The notes beneath the pieces are model-generated. The model was not told the DNA's origin. It was given only the letters and a program-made list of their open reading frames with translations, and did no database searches. Below, in pieces: positions 24,010-35,414 of a stretch of 64,000 nt of DNA; the stretch's first letter is position 1; each line of letters opens with the position of its first letter. The position numbers and the translations under genes are program-made. The stretch is from Epichloe hybrida. Its lineage: Eukaryota; Ascomycota; Sordariomycetes; Hypocreales; Clavicipitaceae. The stretch lies in assembly GCA_019022495.1 (NCBI GenBank), contig JAFEKR010000005.1, positions 2,418,001-2,482,000 on the forward strand, in the 5' to 3' direction.

Positions 24010-27000
24010 CCCTGACCCTAGTGCGCAAGAGGTTCTAAATAACTAGCTAAAAGAGCAGGCTATTAAGTAATAAGCAACTATAGACTAGTTATTAGAGAAG
24101 CTAGAAAGCTTATCTATAACTGTAAATAGTCGTATGGAGGGTGTGGAATCTGATAAGCCCGCTAGTTAGCAGTAAGATCAGTAGCCTATTCAAGAACAAC
24201 AAGCTGAATCTAGCTCTGTACAAGTAACCTTTAATAATTCAATTATTAAGGAATTTAATAAGAGAGTTTATAGTTTCCCAGAGACTGCTAGGCTTAAAGG
24301 AGCTGAAAATTTCGAATAATAGAAACAAGCCCTAACTATCTAATTTAGAGCTTTAGGTATGCCTAATTTTCTAGATAATCTAGAGAGTTCTAGGGCGCTA
24401 GGGGATCCGGATTAAGCTATTATCCTTATGTTATTAAGGGATAGTTATATGGAAGGACCCTAAGCCGCTATAACTTAGCAAAAATCACCTGAAGAAGCCT
24501 ATAATTTACTTATAAGGCAATATTCATATAGCGTTAAAATCCAGAGGGGGTCCCTATATTTAGAATTTCATAACCTGAATTTTCAAGAGTTTAAGGGGAC
24601 TCTAGAGTCCTTTAATACAGTCTTTAATAATCTACTAGCTAGATTATTAATTTTAGGGGTCCTAATTACTCCGATAGATTAGGTTAATTAATATCTTTAA
24701 TCCCTAAAATTAACCTTCCCTTAGTGGGCTAAGAGGCAACGATTTAGTATGCGCACGAATAGCGCTATAGGGGCTCCCTTAGAAGCCCTAAATCTTTAAT
24801 TTTTAATGGCAGACCTTCTAGTAGAACAGAGGGATAAATCATCTACGGTATCTAAAGCCCTGAATTATAGGGCTAAAAACCTTAAAAAGGGTGCTAAAGA
24901 AAAAGAAAAGGCCCCTAAGGATTAGAAGAAGAAAGGAGGCTCTGAAGAAAATAAGGGCTCTTCTAATTCTAATTCTTCTTCTAATAAGAAGAAGAAAAAG
25001 AAGCAAAAAGGTCAAAAATTAGATAAAAAGGATAATAAAGAGACCTCTGGAGAGGGATCTTTTATGCTAGGAAATTATAACCTTTCTAATGGTGCTCTTA
25101 AACCGTACAAGAAGCCTAGCCTTTATAAGACTAGTTATAAGAGCTCTAGTGATAGCAGCTCTGATTCTAGCTCTAGTGAATCGGATGATGAAAATCAAGA
25201 AATTAAAACCTTAAATGGTTTTAATTATTATAGCAAAGACATAAAAAAGGCCCTATTATATAATACAGGTTTAACTATACATATTATTAATTCTAGGGAG
25301 GTCTTTAGGGATTATACCCCCTATAAAAAGGGGGAATCCAACCCTATTATAACTGGTGGTGGCCCTATTTACGCTAAGGGTCACGGTAGTGCTGTTTTTG
25401 AGGTCCTATATCAAAAAAATCCAGCTAAATATAGGACCTTAGTGCTTAAAGATGCGCTATATTTTCCTTAGCTTAATGTTAATATAGTTAGTGGACTTAC
25501 GCACTATATATCTAGTGGTTGCCTTATAAAAAACCTACTTTATCTTAAAGATAAGTCTCTTATTGCAACCTTAGATATAGAAAAACATGGTTTTTTCTTC
25601 CACGTTAAAAACCAATCTACGCCTAAGTTATCTAAAGGGCCCTGTAATAATTCGCATTATATCCGACCTTTTACCTACGCCGCTTTTAAGGGTCATAGTT
25701 ACCCTATAGAGGTTTAAATTCCCTCTAAAAAGCCGGATTGGGCTTCTGATTTAGATGAAATTGACGAAAATGATGATGATATTGAAGAAATCGTACGGGA
25801 TGATTTAGAGGAATTAGTCCCTTCTTCTTTGCCTATAGCCCTAGGTTAGGTCCCTTATAAATCTAAGGAAATAGATTTAGGGGTGTTAGAGGGCCCTAGT
25901 GGAGGAAAAGGGTCCCTAATACCTCTCCAAGAGGCCTGTGGTTCTTAAGGGGCCTAGCAGGGGACTAGTGAAGAGGGCCCTAGTCTAGATCCTAATTTAG
26001 ACCCTAAGGATCTTCAATATTAACGGTTGTTAGAACTAGCTAGCCTATGGCATGTACGATTAGGGCACCTAGGTCTTCCTTTGCTAAAGAAAACTAGCCT
26101 TATAACTAAAGGAATCCCTAATTTTTCTAAAATTAAGGATAAGGATTTTAGATGTATTGCTTGTGATCAATCTAAGGCAGTTAGAAGACCTAGGAAATTA
26201 GCTATCCCTGACCCCCTAAGAGCTCTAGATTGAATAGAGGGGGATACGCTAAAAATTAGCCCCACGCCGTACAATAAGCAGTCAATTTGCTTATTTCTAG
26301 TTGATCGAAAGACTAGATATAAGTGGGTTATCTTATTACCTAATAAGGAAGGCTTAACTGTTTATAAGGCTATTAAAGGCTTCTTTAGAGGGCTTAAAAA
26401 TCAACTAGGTTAATATCCTAGGCACCTTCACTTCGATGGGGGCTAGGAAATTGATTCTAGTTGTCAAGCTTAGTTGAATTCTAAAGGGATTAAATTTACA
26501 ACTTCTAGTCCCTATATCCATGAGCAAAATGGATTAGCAGAACGTTAAATTCGTACTATTCTAGATTGATTAAGGGCTACTATCCAGTGGGCAAAATTAC
26601 TGTTATTTTTATGGTGTTTTGTATTACCTGCAGTTGTTAATCTAGTTAATATAACTGCTAATACCACTAAGGATGAAAGCCCTAAATAGCTGCTATCTAG
26701 GGAGCTAAATCAGCCTTATATAACTGATATTAGTAGTATTAGAGCTATAGGATCTCACTGTGAGATTCTAATCCCCCTGGAAAAACAACCTAAAGCCTAG
26801 AAGTTAGCAGCTAGGACTATCCCTAGAAGGCTTTTAGCTACACTAAGTTCTAATACCTACCTAGTATACATCCCCTCTAAAAGGCTAGTTACAAAGACTA
26901 GCTTTATTAAGATTATAAAACCTATAGGCCCTGTTTCTAAAGGCTTACCTAGGATTTCTATAGGGGATAACCCTTTAGAGGGGGAAAATGATTTAGATTA

Positions 27001-28551
27001 ATAACATCTAGATTAAGGTTTAAAGGATTACCCTATAGACAACATAGGTATCCCTATAGGTTAAGAAAAACTACCTATAGGCCCTAAAGAACCCCCTAAA
27101 GGCTTAATTCTAGCGGATCCCATACAGGCACAGCCTATAACTCAACCAGGAAATCAGATTTTGACTTCGGACCTCGATTTTGATAAAATTATTGATTTCG
27201 ACCCTAATATTGACCCTATGGATGTTAATATTAGTTCCCCTTCTTCTCTAGATTTTATAAAAGAAATCTACTTTAAGGTATAGGAGAAGCTAAAGGAAAA
27301 GAATCCTATTAGCCCTAAGCCTAAGACCTGGAAGCAGGCTATATCTAGCCCTGAAAGGGATAAATAGATATAAGCTACGTATAAGGAATACAAATAGCTT
27401 CTAAAGGCTAGTACTTTTAAATTTATAGGGAAAGATTAAATCCCTAAGGGCTGAAAAGTACTAAAGAATAGGCTTATTTATAAGCTTAAAAAGGATAAAG
27501 AAAATAATCCTTTAAAATATAAGGCTCAACTTGTTGCTAAGGGATTCATGCAAATCGAAGGCCTAGATTACCTAGAGACCTTCGCTACCACAAGTATTCC
27601 CCCTAGCTAAAGGATTTTACTAGCCCTAGCGGCTTGGAATAACTAGGAAATCAAATAAATTGATTTTATAGGAGCTTTTCTTAATAGTAAGCTACAATAA
27701 TAGATTTATATGGTTATTCTAGAAGGGTTTATTGAATTCCTTAAGGCAAATCCTAAACTAGCTAAATTAGCTAGAAGTTTTGGCTGGAAACCTTCTAAAG
27801 ATCAAGTAATTTTATTATAAAAGTCTTTATATAGCCTAAAACAAAGCTTAAGGGAATAGCAATAAGCGCTAATATTAGTGCTTAAATCCCTAGGATTTAA
27901 CCCTTTAATATCTGACCTAGCTATCTTCTTTAATCCTTTAACCAAAACCTTTGTTATTATGTACGTTAATAACTGTCTTCTAATTAGACCGGATTTATCT
28001 TATATCTAAAGGCTTAAAAAGGAACTTCATAAAGTCTATCTAATAGAAGATAGGGGGCCTGCTGAATTCTTTTTAGGGGTTCAAATTGTACGAGATAGGC
28101 CTAATAGAATACTGAAAATTCATTAATCTTAGTATATATTAGAAGCCTTAAAACGATTTAATATGCTAGATAGTAAGCCTATTAGTATACCTCTTTAGCC
28201 AGGTGTTTTAGCTACGTAAATAACTAAGCTTTTAATAGCTAGCGAAATCAAGCTTTATCAGTGTATTATAGGGACTATAATGTACCTAATATTGCTTATA
28301 AGGCCTAATACAGCTTTTACGCTACAGTAGTTATCTACTACACTAGCTAGCCCTTATATAGAACACCTAAAAGTAGCTAAAAATCTGCTAAGGTATCTAT
28401 TAGGGACTAGATTCCTTGCTATTATCTATAAGGGAGACCCTAAAGGTTTAGTTAGCAAAAGCCTAATAGGTTATTACAATAGTGATTTTACAGGGGATAA
28501 AAAGACCTCAAAATCAACCTATGCTTATCTATTTAAGCTAGCTAGCGGACC
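24010..28551 (+). pseudogene. gag-pol relic of Copia E, part 1
   Basis: Disrupted coding sequence. Gag runs from ~24010 to 25230, including a Ser/Lys-rich stretch. A protease core with NTG in place of DTG lies near 25262. The pre-integrase domain (HVRLGHLG and CxxC) lies at 26045-26180, and integrase at ~26230-26800. Reverse transcriptase runs from ~27400 to 28200 with YVNN for YVDD at 27962-27973, and RNase H begins at ~28470. Stops are nearly all TAA and TAG. Open fragments 25064-25471 and 26027-26233 are remnants, not genes. The frame is cut at 28551 by element F and resumes at 34828. Confidence 0.88.
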
Positions 28552-28781
28552 TGTTGCGACAACCGGGTCAACATCGGGTTGACCACTAGGAAAGTGAAGC
28601 ACGTGCGGCAACGCCGCACTGTAATTAGCCGCACCCGTACACGAGGCACACACGTAACTTGCGTCCCCTTTTCTTATAGCTACATAACGCTATAGATAGC
28701 TTTAATCCTTAGACCTTATTATATTATTAAACCTAACCCTACGTTGCACTAGTGCATACTAATCCCTTAGTGTAACTAACA
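28552..28781 (+). repeat. 5' LTR of Copia F
   Basis: TGTTGCGACAACC at the start, GTAACTAACA at the end, then the CTAATTAGTAGTTAA leader shared with elements C and D. It is GC-richer and less mutated than the rest of the island. A CACGTG motif lies near 28600. Confidence 0.85.
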
Positions 28782-29299
28782 CTAATTAGTAGTTAAAAAA
28801 CCATAGATAAGTAAGGAATCACTTAAGAAGAGGCCTTCCTTTAGCTGCCTAAGGAAGTGTGCTAAAGGAAGATAGACTCTAGATACTAGATATTAGGCTT
28901 CCTAGGGATTTAACTTTTTCTATTAGTAAGTCTCTAACTATTAATAGAAAAATCAATCCTATTATCTATCATAAGAAAACTAATTAACTAACTAAGAGTT
29001 TATAGCCACGCATAACTACTCGAACTAGAGATTGAAAAACCCCTTAACCTTACTAGTTAAAAATCCCTTAGCCTTACTAGCTAAAGACTATTAACAATAG
29101 CACCCCTAAGTAATAAACAAGCTTTATCCTAGACTACTAAAGGAAAGCAGCTTACCTAATTAAGACCTAACAAAGTAAGCTTACCTCTATAACTTTAAAA
29201 ACATACCTTAGTTATTACTACTAACTAGGAGAGCTTAAGAGAACCAGATCCTTAGACTGCCAAGGAATAGGAGCTTAATAACTATCTTACTTAGATAAT

Positions 29300-32200
29300 T
29301 AATATCTATAAGAGCGGTTAATATAAAGATCTTGCTCTTTAGGAGATCTTCTGTAATAACCTTAATAGCTAGACAAAAGAAACACTTAATCAAGCTTCAT
29401 AACCTTTGGTACGCGAATTATAAGACTACCTACGTGAGAATGGCGTCTATATTATTTAAAATTAAAGCAGTAAGATTATTGAATCGTTAATTTAAGTCCT
29501 TAAAGAAGAAATAATATTATAGTAGCCTAAAAACAAAATCGCAAAGCAAACCACCACAGGCAAATTTCTCTCTTTAAATAATCCTGCCCTTAAAAGCCCT
29601 CTGATCATAAGCCCTTTAATTTACACTACCCCTATTAATTACCCTTTAGTATACAACCCTCCTATATATAATCCCCTAATTAATAACCCTTATAATCCCG
29701 CTTTAAATAACCCTCTGGCTATATAACTACCTCTAAGAAGAAATATACCTTAACCCCCGACAAATCTGACAATTCCGCCAATTATCCCAGAACAACTAAT
29801 TTAACAAATAACCCTAGCTATGTAAACAGTAACAATCCTATCTAAAGATCAAATCATAAGAAAGATCTTAGAACTTACAAAGAGCTATAAGGATAATAAC
29901 CATTATAGCGGGAAGATATATAACTTCCTCACGCCAAAAGTTAACTTATTCTAGAACAAATACAACAGACTAAATCTCCCGTAGGAATATATACACAAGG
30001 CTCTTCCTATCATGCTTTTAGGTAATGCCAAATAGTATTACCTTAATTATCTAGCAAACAAAGGCTTTATATACAAACAAATAGTTAACAATATTTATTA
30101 GCAATTTAAGACAGAAAGTAACTAGCAGTTCTATTGCTAAGAATAGAATAGTATAACGCTTAGGAATATTATCGCTACTAATCCAGATAAATCTAAGCTA
30201 GATTATCTTAAGATTCTACTTATAACCCTTAAACATATCTACAGAGGACTCTTTCCCCCATTAATAGTTAATATAAAACTCTATTATTAGACTCTAAGCG
30301 TAATTTCTAGTGTTCTAGAATACAGGCAAGCTAAATATAATTATTCACCTAGCTTTAAAGGACTTACTAGAGACCTCCGCAAATTAATCTCTATTACCAA
30401 AGCTAACAAATCAGCTGCCTAATTTAATTAAAGCACTATTAGTACTACTAATACTAATAAATTAGAGGTAATATTTATAGACCGCCATTATAATTAACCG
30501 TATAATTAATAAGGTTAAGGTAAAGGCTATAGTTACCGTAACTAAGGCTATAACTATAGTAAATACTATATTTATAATAAGAACGGATGCTAGTTAATAA
30601 ACTATCTAGAGAAAGACTAAAAAGAAGTAAAAGAACATTAGTAAAAGAATAAGAGACACTAATCACCGCTAATAGAGAAAAAGTATTAGGCATTCCTCGT
30701 GGCTTACGAAGGCTAAGTATCTAAAGAAGCTAATAACCTTGCTAATAGAGTATGGGAATTAGCTAAAACCTTTGTTAAATCTAATAATAATAAAGACAAG
30801 GATAATAATGCTAAAGAGACCTTTACATTAAAGTTTAACTAGCTAAGTATTACATAATTCTTTACATTAGGACTTTAACTAGATAATAGCAACGTTATTA
30901 ATATCCTAAGAGATAAATTATTTAAGCACACATACCTTAAGCATAATCCCTTTAATAATATAAAAACCTCTTACATTTTAGAGGAATATTACTCTAAAGA
31001 AGTTTTCTAAGGGATAATACCTAACATAGGAGCCTTAGGTGTTTTAACGGCTAGAATTAGATAAGTACAAGCTTTACTAAGATTAATGCTATTACTAAAG
31101 ATTAAACTAACTCCAGAGAAGATAATTAAATTTAGTGCTAGAAACGCAATCACAAGGGGAGTGGTTAACATACTAACAAAGCTAGGTAACATCCCTTTCT
31201 ATATAATTAACACATATATACCTTTCTTATTTTCTTTAGATAATATAGATAGGTTACGTGTTAAGGTAAATAACCTTGCGAACGTATTAATCCAAGATAA
31301 TAAGATAGTCCCTATTATTAGGAAATAGGGATATCTTTAGTGGACTCTAGAAGCCAAAGAAACGGTAGCTTTCCACCTATTAGAAACAGAACTCCGTTAA
31401 CTATATTAACAATTTAGTTACTTATTAGTTAAATAGCTTACAAAGATACTAAACCGAGCTAGCCATGACATTAAAGCAAAGGCTATTAAATGATTAACTA
31501 AAATTTGCCACTATTATTAAATGAACGGAAAGGCCCTAGGCAAATTCAAGTTCATAATTAAAGATAACCATAAGTTTAACTACAAGATTATAGTTAATAT
31601 TATTTAGATTAACAGACAACCTATTCTTTATATTATTAATTCTATAACCTTATTTTAAGTAGCCTAGTTCCTTAATCTAAATAAGCAAAAGGCACGCAAT
31701 ATTTAGAACGCCCTACGTGAATACTAGATTAACACCTACCTTAGTCCACTAGAATAGATTATTTACAATGCTAGAAAGAACTTTATATTAGCAGAATTTA
31801 AGCATTATACACAATTATTATTAATCAAGATTAATAAAGTTCCAGTTAAGGCCTATAATAGCATTAGAAAAGTTAAACACTATTACAAACCATTACGGCA
31901 AGCCTATATAATTATTATAGACTCTATAGGTTAAGATCTCACGCCTAAGCAATAACTTTAGATAGCTATAAAAGCTATAAATAACTTAGCAGGCCCTAAT
32001 AGTCTTATCCCTATGATTCTTATCTTTAGTGCATATTCACAAATAACTAACAAGTCACCGCTAAGTGTATCTATTATTTAATAAGCTAAAGTAATCCGTA
32101 AAGCTACTAATAAAGTCTAACAACTTCTAGCAAAGTAATAGGTTTATAATGCTCTAAGAACCTAAAATAGCCTAGATATACTACTAATACACTAACTTCC

Positions 32201-34230
32201 GCTATAGTTAGATATACGCGTCTAGAGAGAGAAAGATAGATAGCATAGCCCTTATAAGCTTCTTACTACTAATAGAGAAACCTATACCCTTTAAATGCCC
32301 CGTAGACTAATAAGATTCTGATTAATAGTTGTTAAACCATACTATTATGACTTATACTATGCTAAAGAACCTCATAAGTCAACGTCTAGAGGCAAAAACC
32401 AAGCTATAGATATAGATAAGACCCTAATAATTAAAGAGATTATCCTAGAAGCTTTAGAAATAAATAAGGAACTCCTATAGCCTAAGAGAAAGCGTGGAAG
32501 ACTATAAAAGAAGCTTATGGTTTAATTTAATCTTATAGGAATAGAATATATAGTAACTACATACTTAGTAAACAAAGACTAAGAAGAGGTATTAATAGAG
32601 GAACTTATAGCTAATAGTAAGTTAAGCGTAGTATTTATTATAGTAAAGGAAGAAGCTAATTAGAATCTAGCCCTTTAATTACGTTAAGAAGGAAAGATTA
32701 CAACCCTAGGCAAGCCCTTTAAGCTATTAGATTAGATTAAGATTAATGCTTTGTAAGCCTATAACGTGTTCAGATTCACGCTATTCGATTCTACTAAGCA
32801 TAGTAATAAGAGACTCTTTAAATCTCGTATAGTAAGAGAAATTAAAGGCAAGGGAATAGCTACGCTATACAAGAAGTTATAACTTGTGATTTAAGGGATA
32901 AATAATAAAGGGAAGGAATTTATCCTAACCTAATCCCTAACAATCCAAAGATTAAGCTAATGATTAATTGTCGCGATCACACTATTGCTTAGATCTAGAG
33001 GAATTATCCTATGGATTCGAGACATTACGTAAGCTTACGTGTAATTGAAAACGTAACTTGTAAGATTAATTATCGCTATATTACCTAAGCAGATAGCATA
33101 TCTGTTCCCTAAAGGAACCGTTATAGAAGTTATTAAACCTTTATATAGAATTACAAAAGCTAGAACCCACTAGTTCGTAACCTACTTCCGCTATTACAAA
33201 GAAATGCTTAAGATAATAACCTTATCTTACAACCTATGCTTACTAATTATGGAAGAGAATGATAACAACCTCTTTAGAGTAGTTGGCATGTAAACTAATA
33301 ATACACTAGGCCTTAGTGACTAGGAATTCTATAACCTTAAAGAGAAGGAACTATAGAAGGCGAATTTCTTAGCAAAGCTAAAGCAGAAGCTATTAGCTAA
33401 GAATCCCCTTATCTTTAATAGTTATATCCTTACCTAGAACGCTAATAATTTAATAGAACTACGTTAGAAAGGCTAGAGCAAGAAGATTAGGCAGATTAAC
33501 TTATAATCACTAACTATAAAACAAGATTACGTTAAATAATAAGCATAAGGAAGTTATATTGCAACTATCTGTTAACCTGAAGCCCTTTATAACCTCTTAA
33601 TCGTAGTATAACATTAAGATCTAACTCCTAATGATATAACTCGATTAAATAAGCAACTTAACTAGCAGATCTAACATTAAGACTAAGGCCTATATTACAT
33701 CCCTCTAGACCTTAAGAATGCGAAGTTGTTTGTGTTCGTGAATAGATCCCTTGCTAACAATAAAGATCTGAGTTCCTAGATAGGATACGTAATTATCATT
33801 AGTAATAAAGAGGCAAAAGATAACATATTTACCTTAAAAGGTAACATTATTATATATAGCTTAATAAAGAGTAAGCGTATAACCTATAATGCCCTTACTT
33901 CCGAACTATACTTAATAGTATAAGGTGCTAATATAGCCTATGCAATTGCTATAACTCTTAATATAATTACAGACTAATTAAAGATTAACCGCATCCCTAT
34001 AATTATTTATACAGATTCTTTTTTATTATATAAGTGTCTTATAAAGCTAGGCTTTATAAAGGAGAAGCGCCTTATAATTAACATCATGGCACTTTAGCAA
34101 TCATACGAGCGATAAGAGATTTACGAAGTACAATAGATTAACAGCAATAATAACCTTGCTAACGCGATAACAAAGACATCCCTAAATAAGAGCCTTAAGA
34201 CTTTTATTAACTTAAACAAAGCTGTAATTT
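29300..34230 (+). pseudogene. gag-pol relic of Copia F
   Basis: Broken coding sequence: gag-like at ~29300-30700, a protease-to-pre-integrase stretch still open at 31086-31328 (LTPEKIIKFSARNAITRGVV, then DNIDRLRVKVNNLANVLIQD), integrase at ~31400-32300, reverse transcriptase at ~32690-33620, and RNase H at ~33690-34200, where SKRITYNALTSELYLIV is readable. Stops are almost all TAA and TAG. The same protein order and motifs occur in elements A and C, so A, C, D and F belong to one Copia clade distinct from E. Confidence 0.8.
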
Positions 34231-34591
34231 AAGTTAAAGGCTAGGTAAAGAGACTAGAGACTGGATAAGATTAATAAGAGTCCGGTCTAACCATAGCTAA
34301 GCTAATAAGAAGCCCTTATTTTATTTCCCTATATCCACTTATGTTCATTTTAAATAATCCTAATTTTTATTACGTTTTTCAAGCTTTCGGAGCTCCTGAT
34401 CGAGCCCGCTTTCTAATCCGCGGATTAAGCGATTTTCTTTACATTATATTATTAACTAATAGGGAGTCTAAATTCAATATTAGACCTACTTATCCTTACA
34501 TAGGCTTATTTTATTCATATACCCGCTAATTCCCTCTTTTAGTATTAGATCTATCCTGCCCCACTTTCTTCCTAAAAAGAGAAGTTACTAG

Positions 34592-34822
34592 TGTTATAAT
34601 AACTAGGTTAATATCGGGTTAACCACTAGGAAAGTGGAGCACGTGTGGTAACGCTGCACTATAATTAGCCGCACCTATACGCGAGGCATATATGTAACTC
34701 GCGTCCCCCTTTTCTTGTGGCTATATAACACTATAAATAGCTTTAATCCTTAGACCTTATTATATCATTGAACCTGACCTTACGTTGCACTAGTGCATAC
34801 CAATCCCTTGGTGTAACCAACA
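34592..34822 (+). repeat. 3' LTR of Copia F
   Basis: Partner of 28552-28781. It shows more C-to-T and G-to-A changes at its 5' end (TGTTATAATAACTAGG against TGTTGCGACAACCGGG) but keeps the original CCAACA end, which the 5' LTR has lost. Confidence 0.85.
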
Positions 34823-34827
34823 GGACC

Positions 34828-35206
34828 TATTAGCTAGAAATTAAAGAAAGCTAGTATAATAGCTCTATTAACACTAGAAGCTGAAGCTGATGCTATCTGC
34901 GAGACCTTCCGGGAGCTTCAGTGGCTTTAGGGCATATTTAAGGAGCTAAAAACCCTAATTTCTCCCCCTATCCAGATATATTACGATAATTAAGGCGCTA
35001 TAACTACTGCTTATAACCCTGCTTTACATAGTCGTACAAAGCATATATTACTAAAGTTTAACTATATTAGGTAATAGGTTTTAGAGGGTTTAGCTAAGAT
35101 TGAATATCTAGATACAAAGTCAATGCCTGCAGATAGTCTTACGAAACCTCTTTCTAGACCTCTTTATTAGGCTTTTATTAAGCTTTTAGGGCTTAATAAT
35201 TATTAA
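34828..35206 (+). pseudogene. gag-pol relic of Copia E, part 2 (RNase H end)
   Basis: Continuation of the E frame after F: KKASIIALLTLEAEADAI, a YYDN motif and a C-terminal GLAKIEYLDTKSMPADSLTK, all typical of the Copia RNase H. It ends with a stop at 35204-35206. A non-coding stretch with a terminal GTAGAGGGGG purine tract then leads into the 3' LTR at 35415. Confidence 0.85.
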
Positions 35207-35414
35207 ACTAATAACTAATTCCCTTCAATAGGGAACTAAAAACAACGTCAAAAAGGGAGCTATATTTAACAATAGCTAGGAATTCAAAAAGGGGGTCTTT
35301 TATTTTTCCTGTTTTTCCCTTTTATCTATTATTATCAAAAGTTATTGTTTTTTACCCTATAGTCTCTTTGTACACTTCTAATTGCTTTTAAATGTAATTC
35401 TTTTGTAGAGGGGG

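Larger units (their letters stand above)
28547..34827 (+). mobile_element. Complete Copia retrotransposon F nested in E
   Basis: The element is 28552-34822 (6,271 bp) with TSD GGACC at 28547-28551 and 34823-34827. LTRs at 28552-28781 (230 bp) and 34592-34822 (231 bp) begin TGTT and end CAACA or TAACA. The inside carries Copia gag, protease, integrase, reverse transcriptase and RNase H relics on the plus strand. It splits the RNase H of E between the codons for LASG and P. Confidence 0.92.

Noticed and set aside
23834..24028. Minus-strand frame with repeated Phe/Tyr/Arg blocks
   Set aside because: The translation of the antisense of the 83-bp leader repeats.
34341..34529. 62-codon open frame before the 3' LTR of Copia F
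   Set aside because: It lies in the non-coding tail between RNase H and LTR, with no similarity to known proteins and no second copy.
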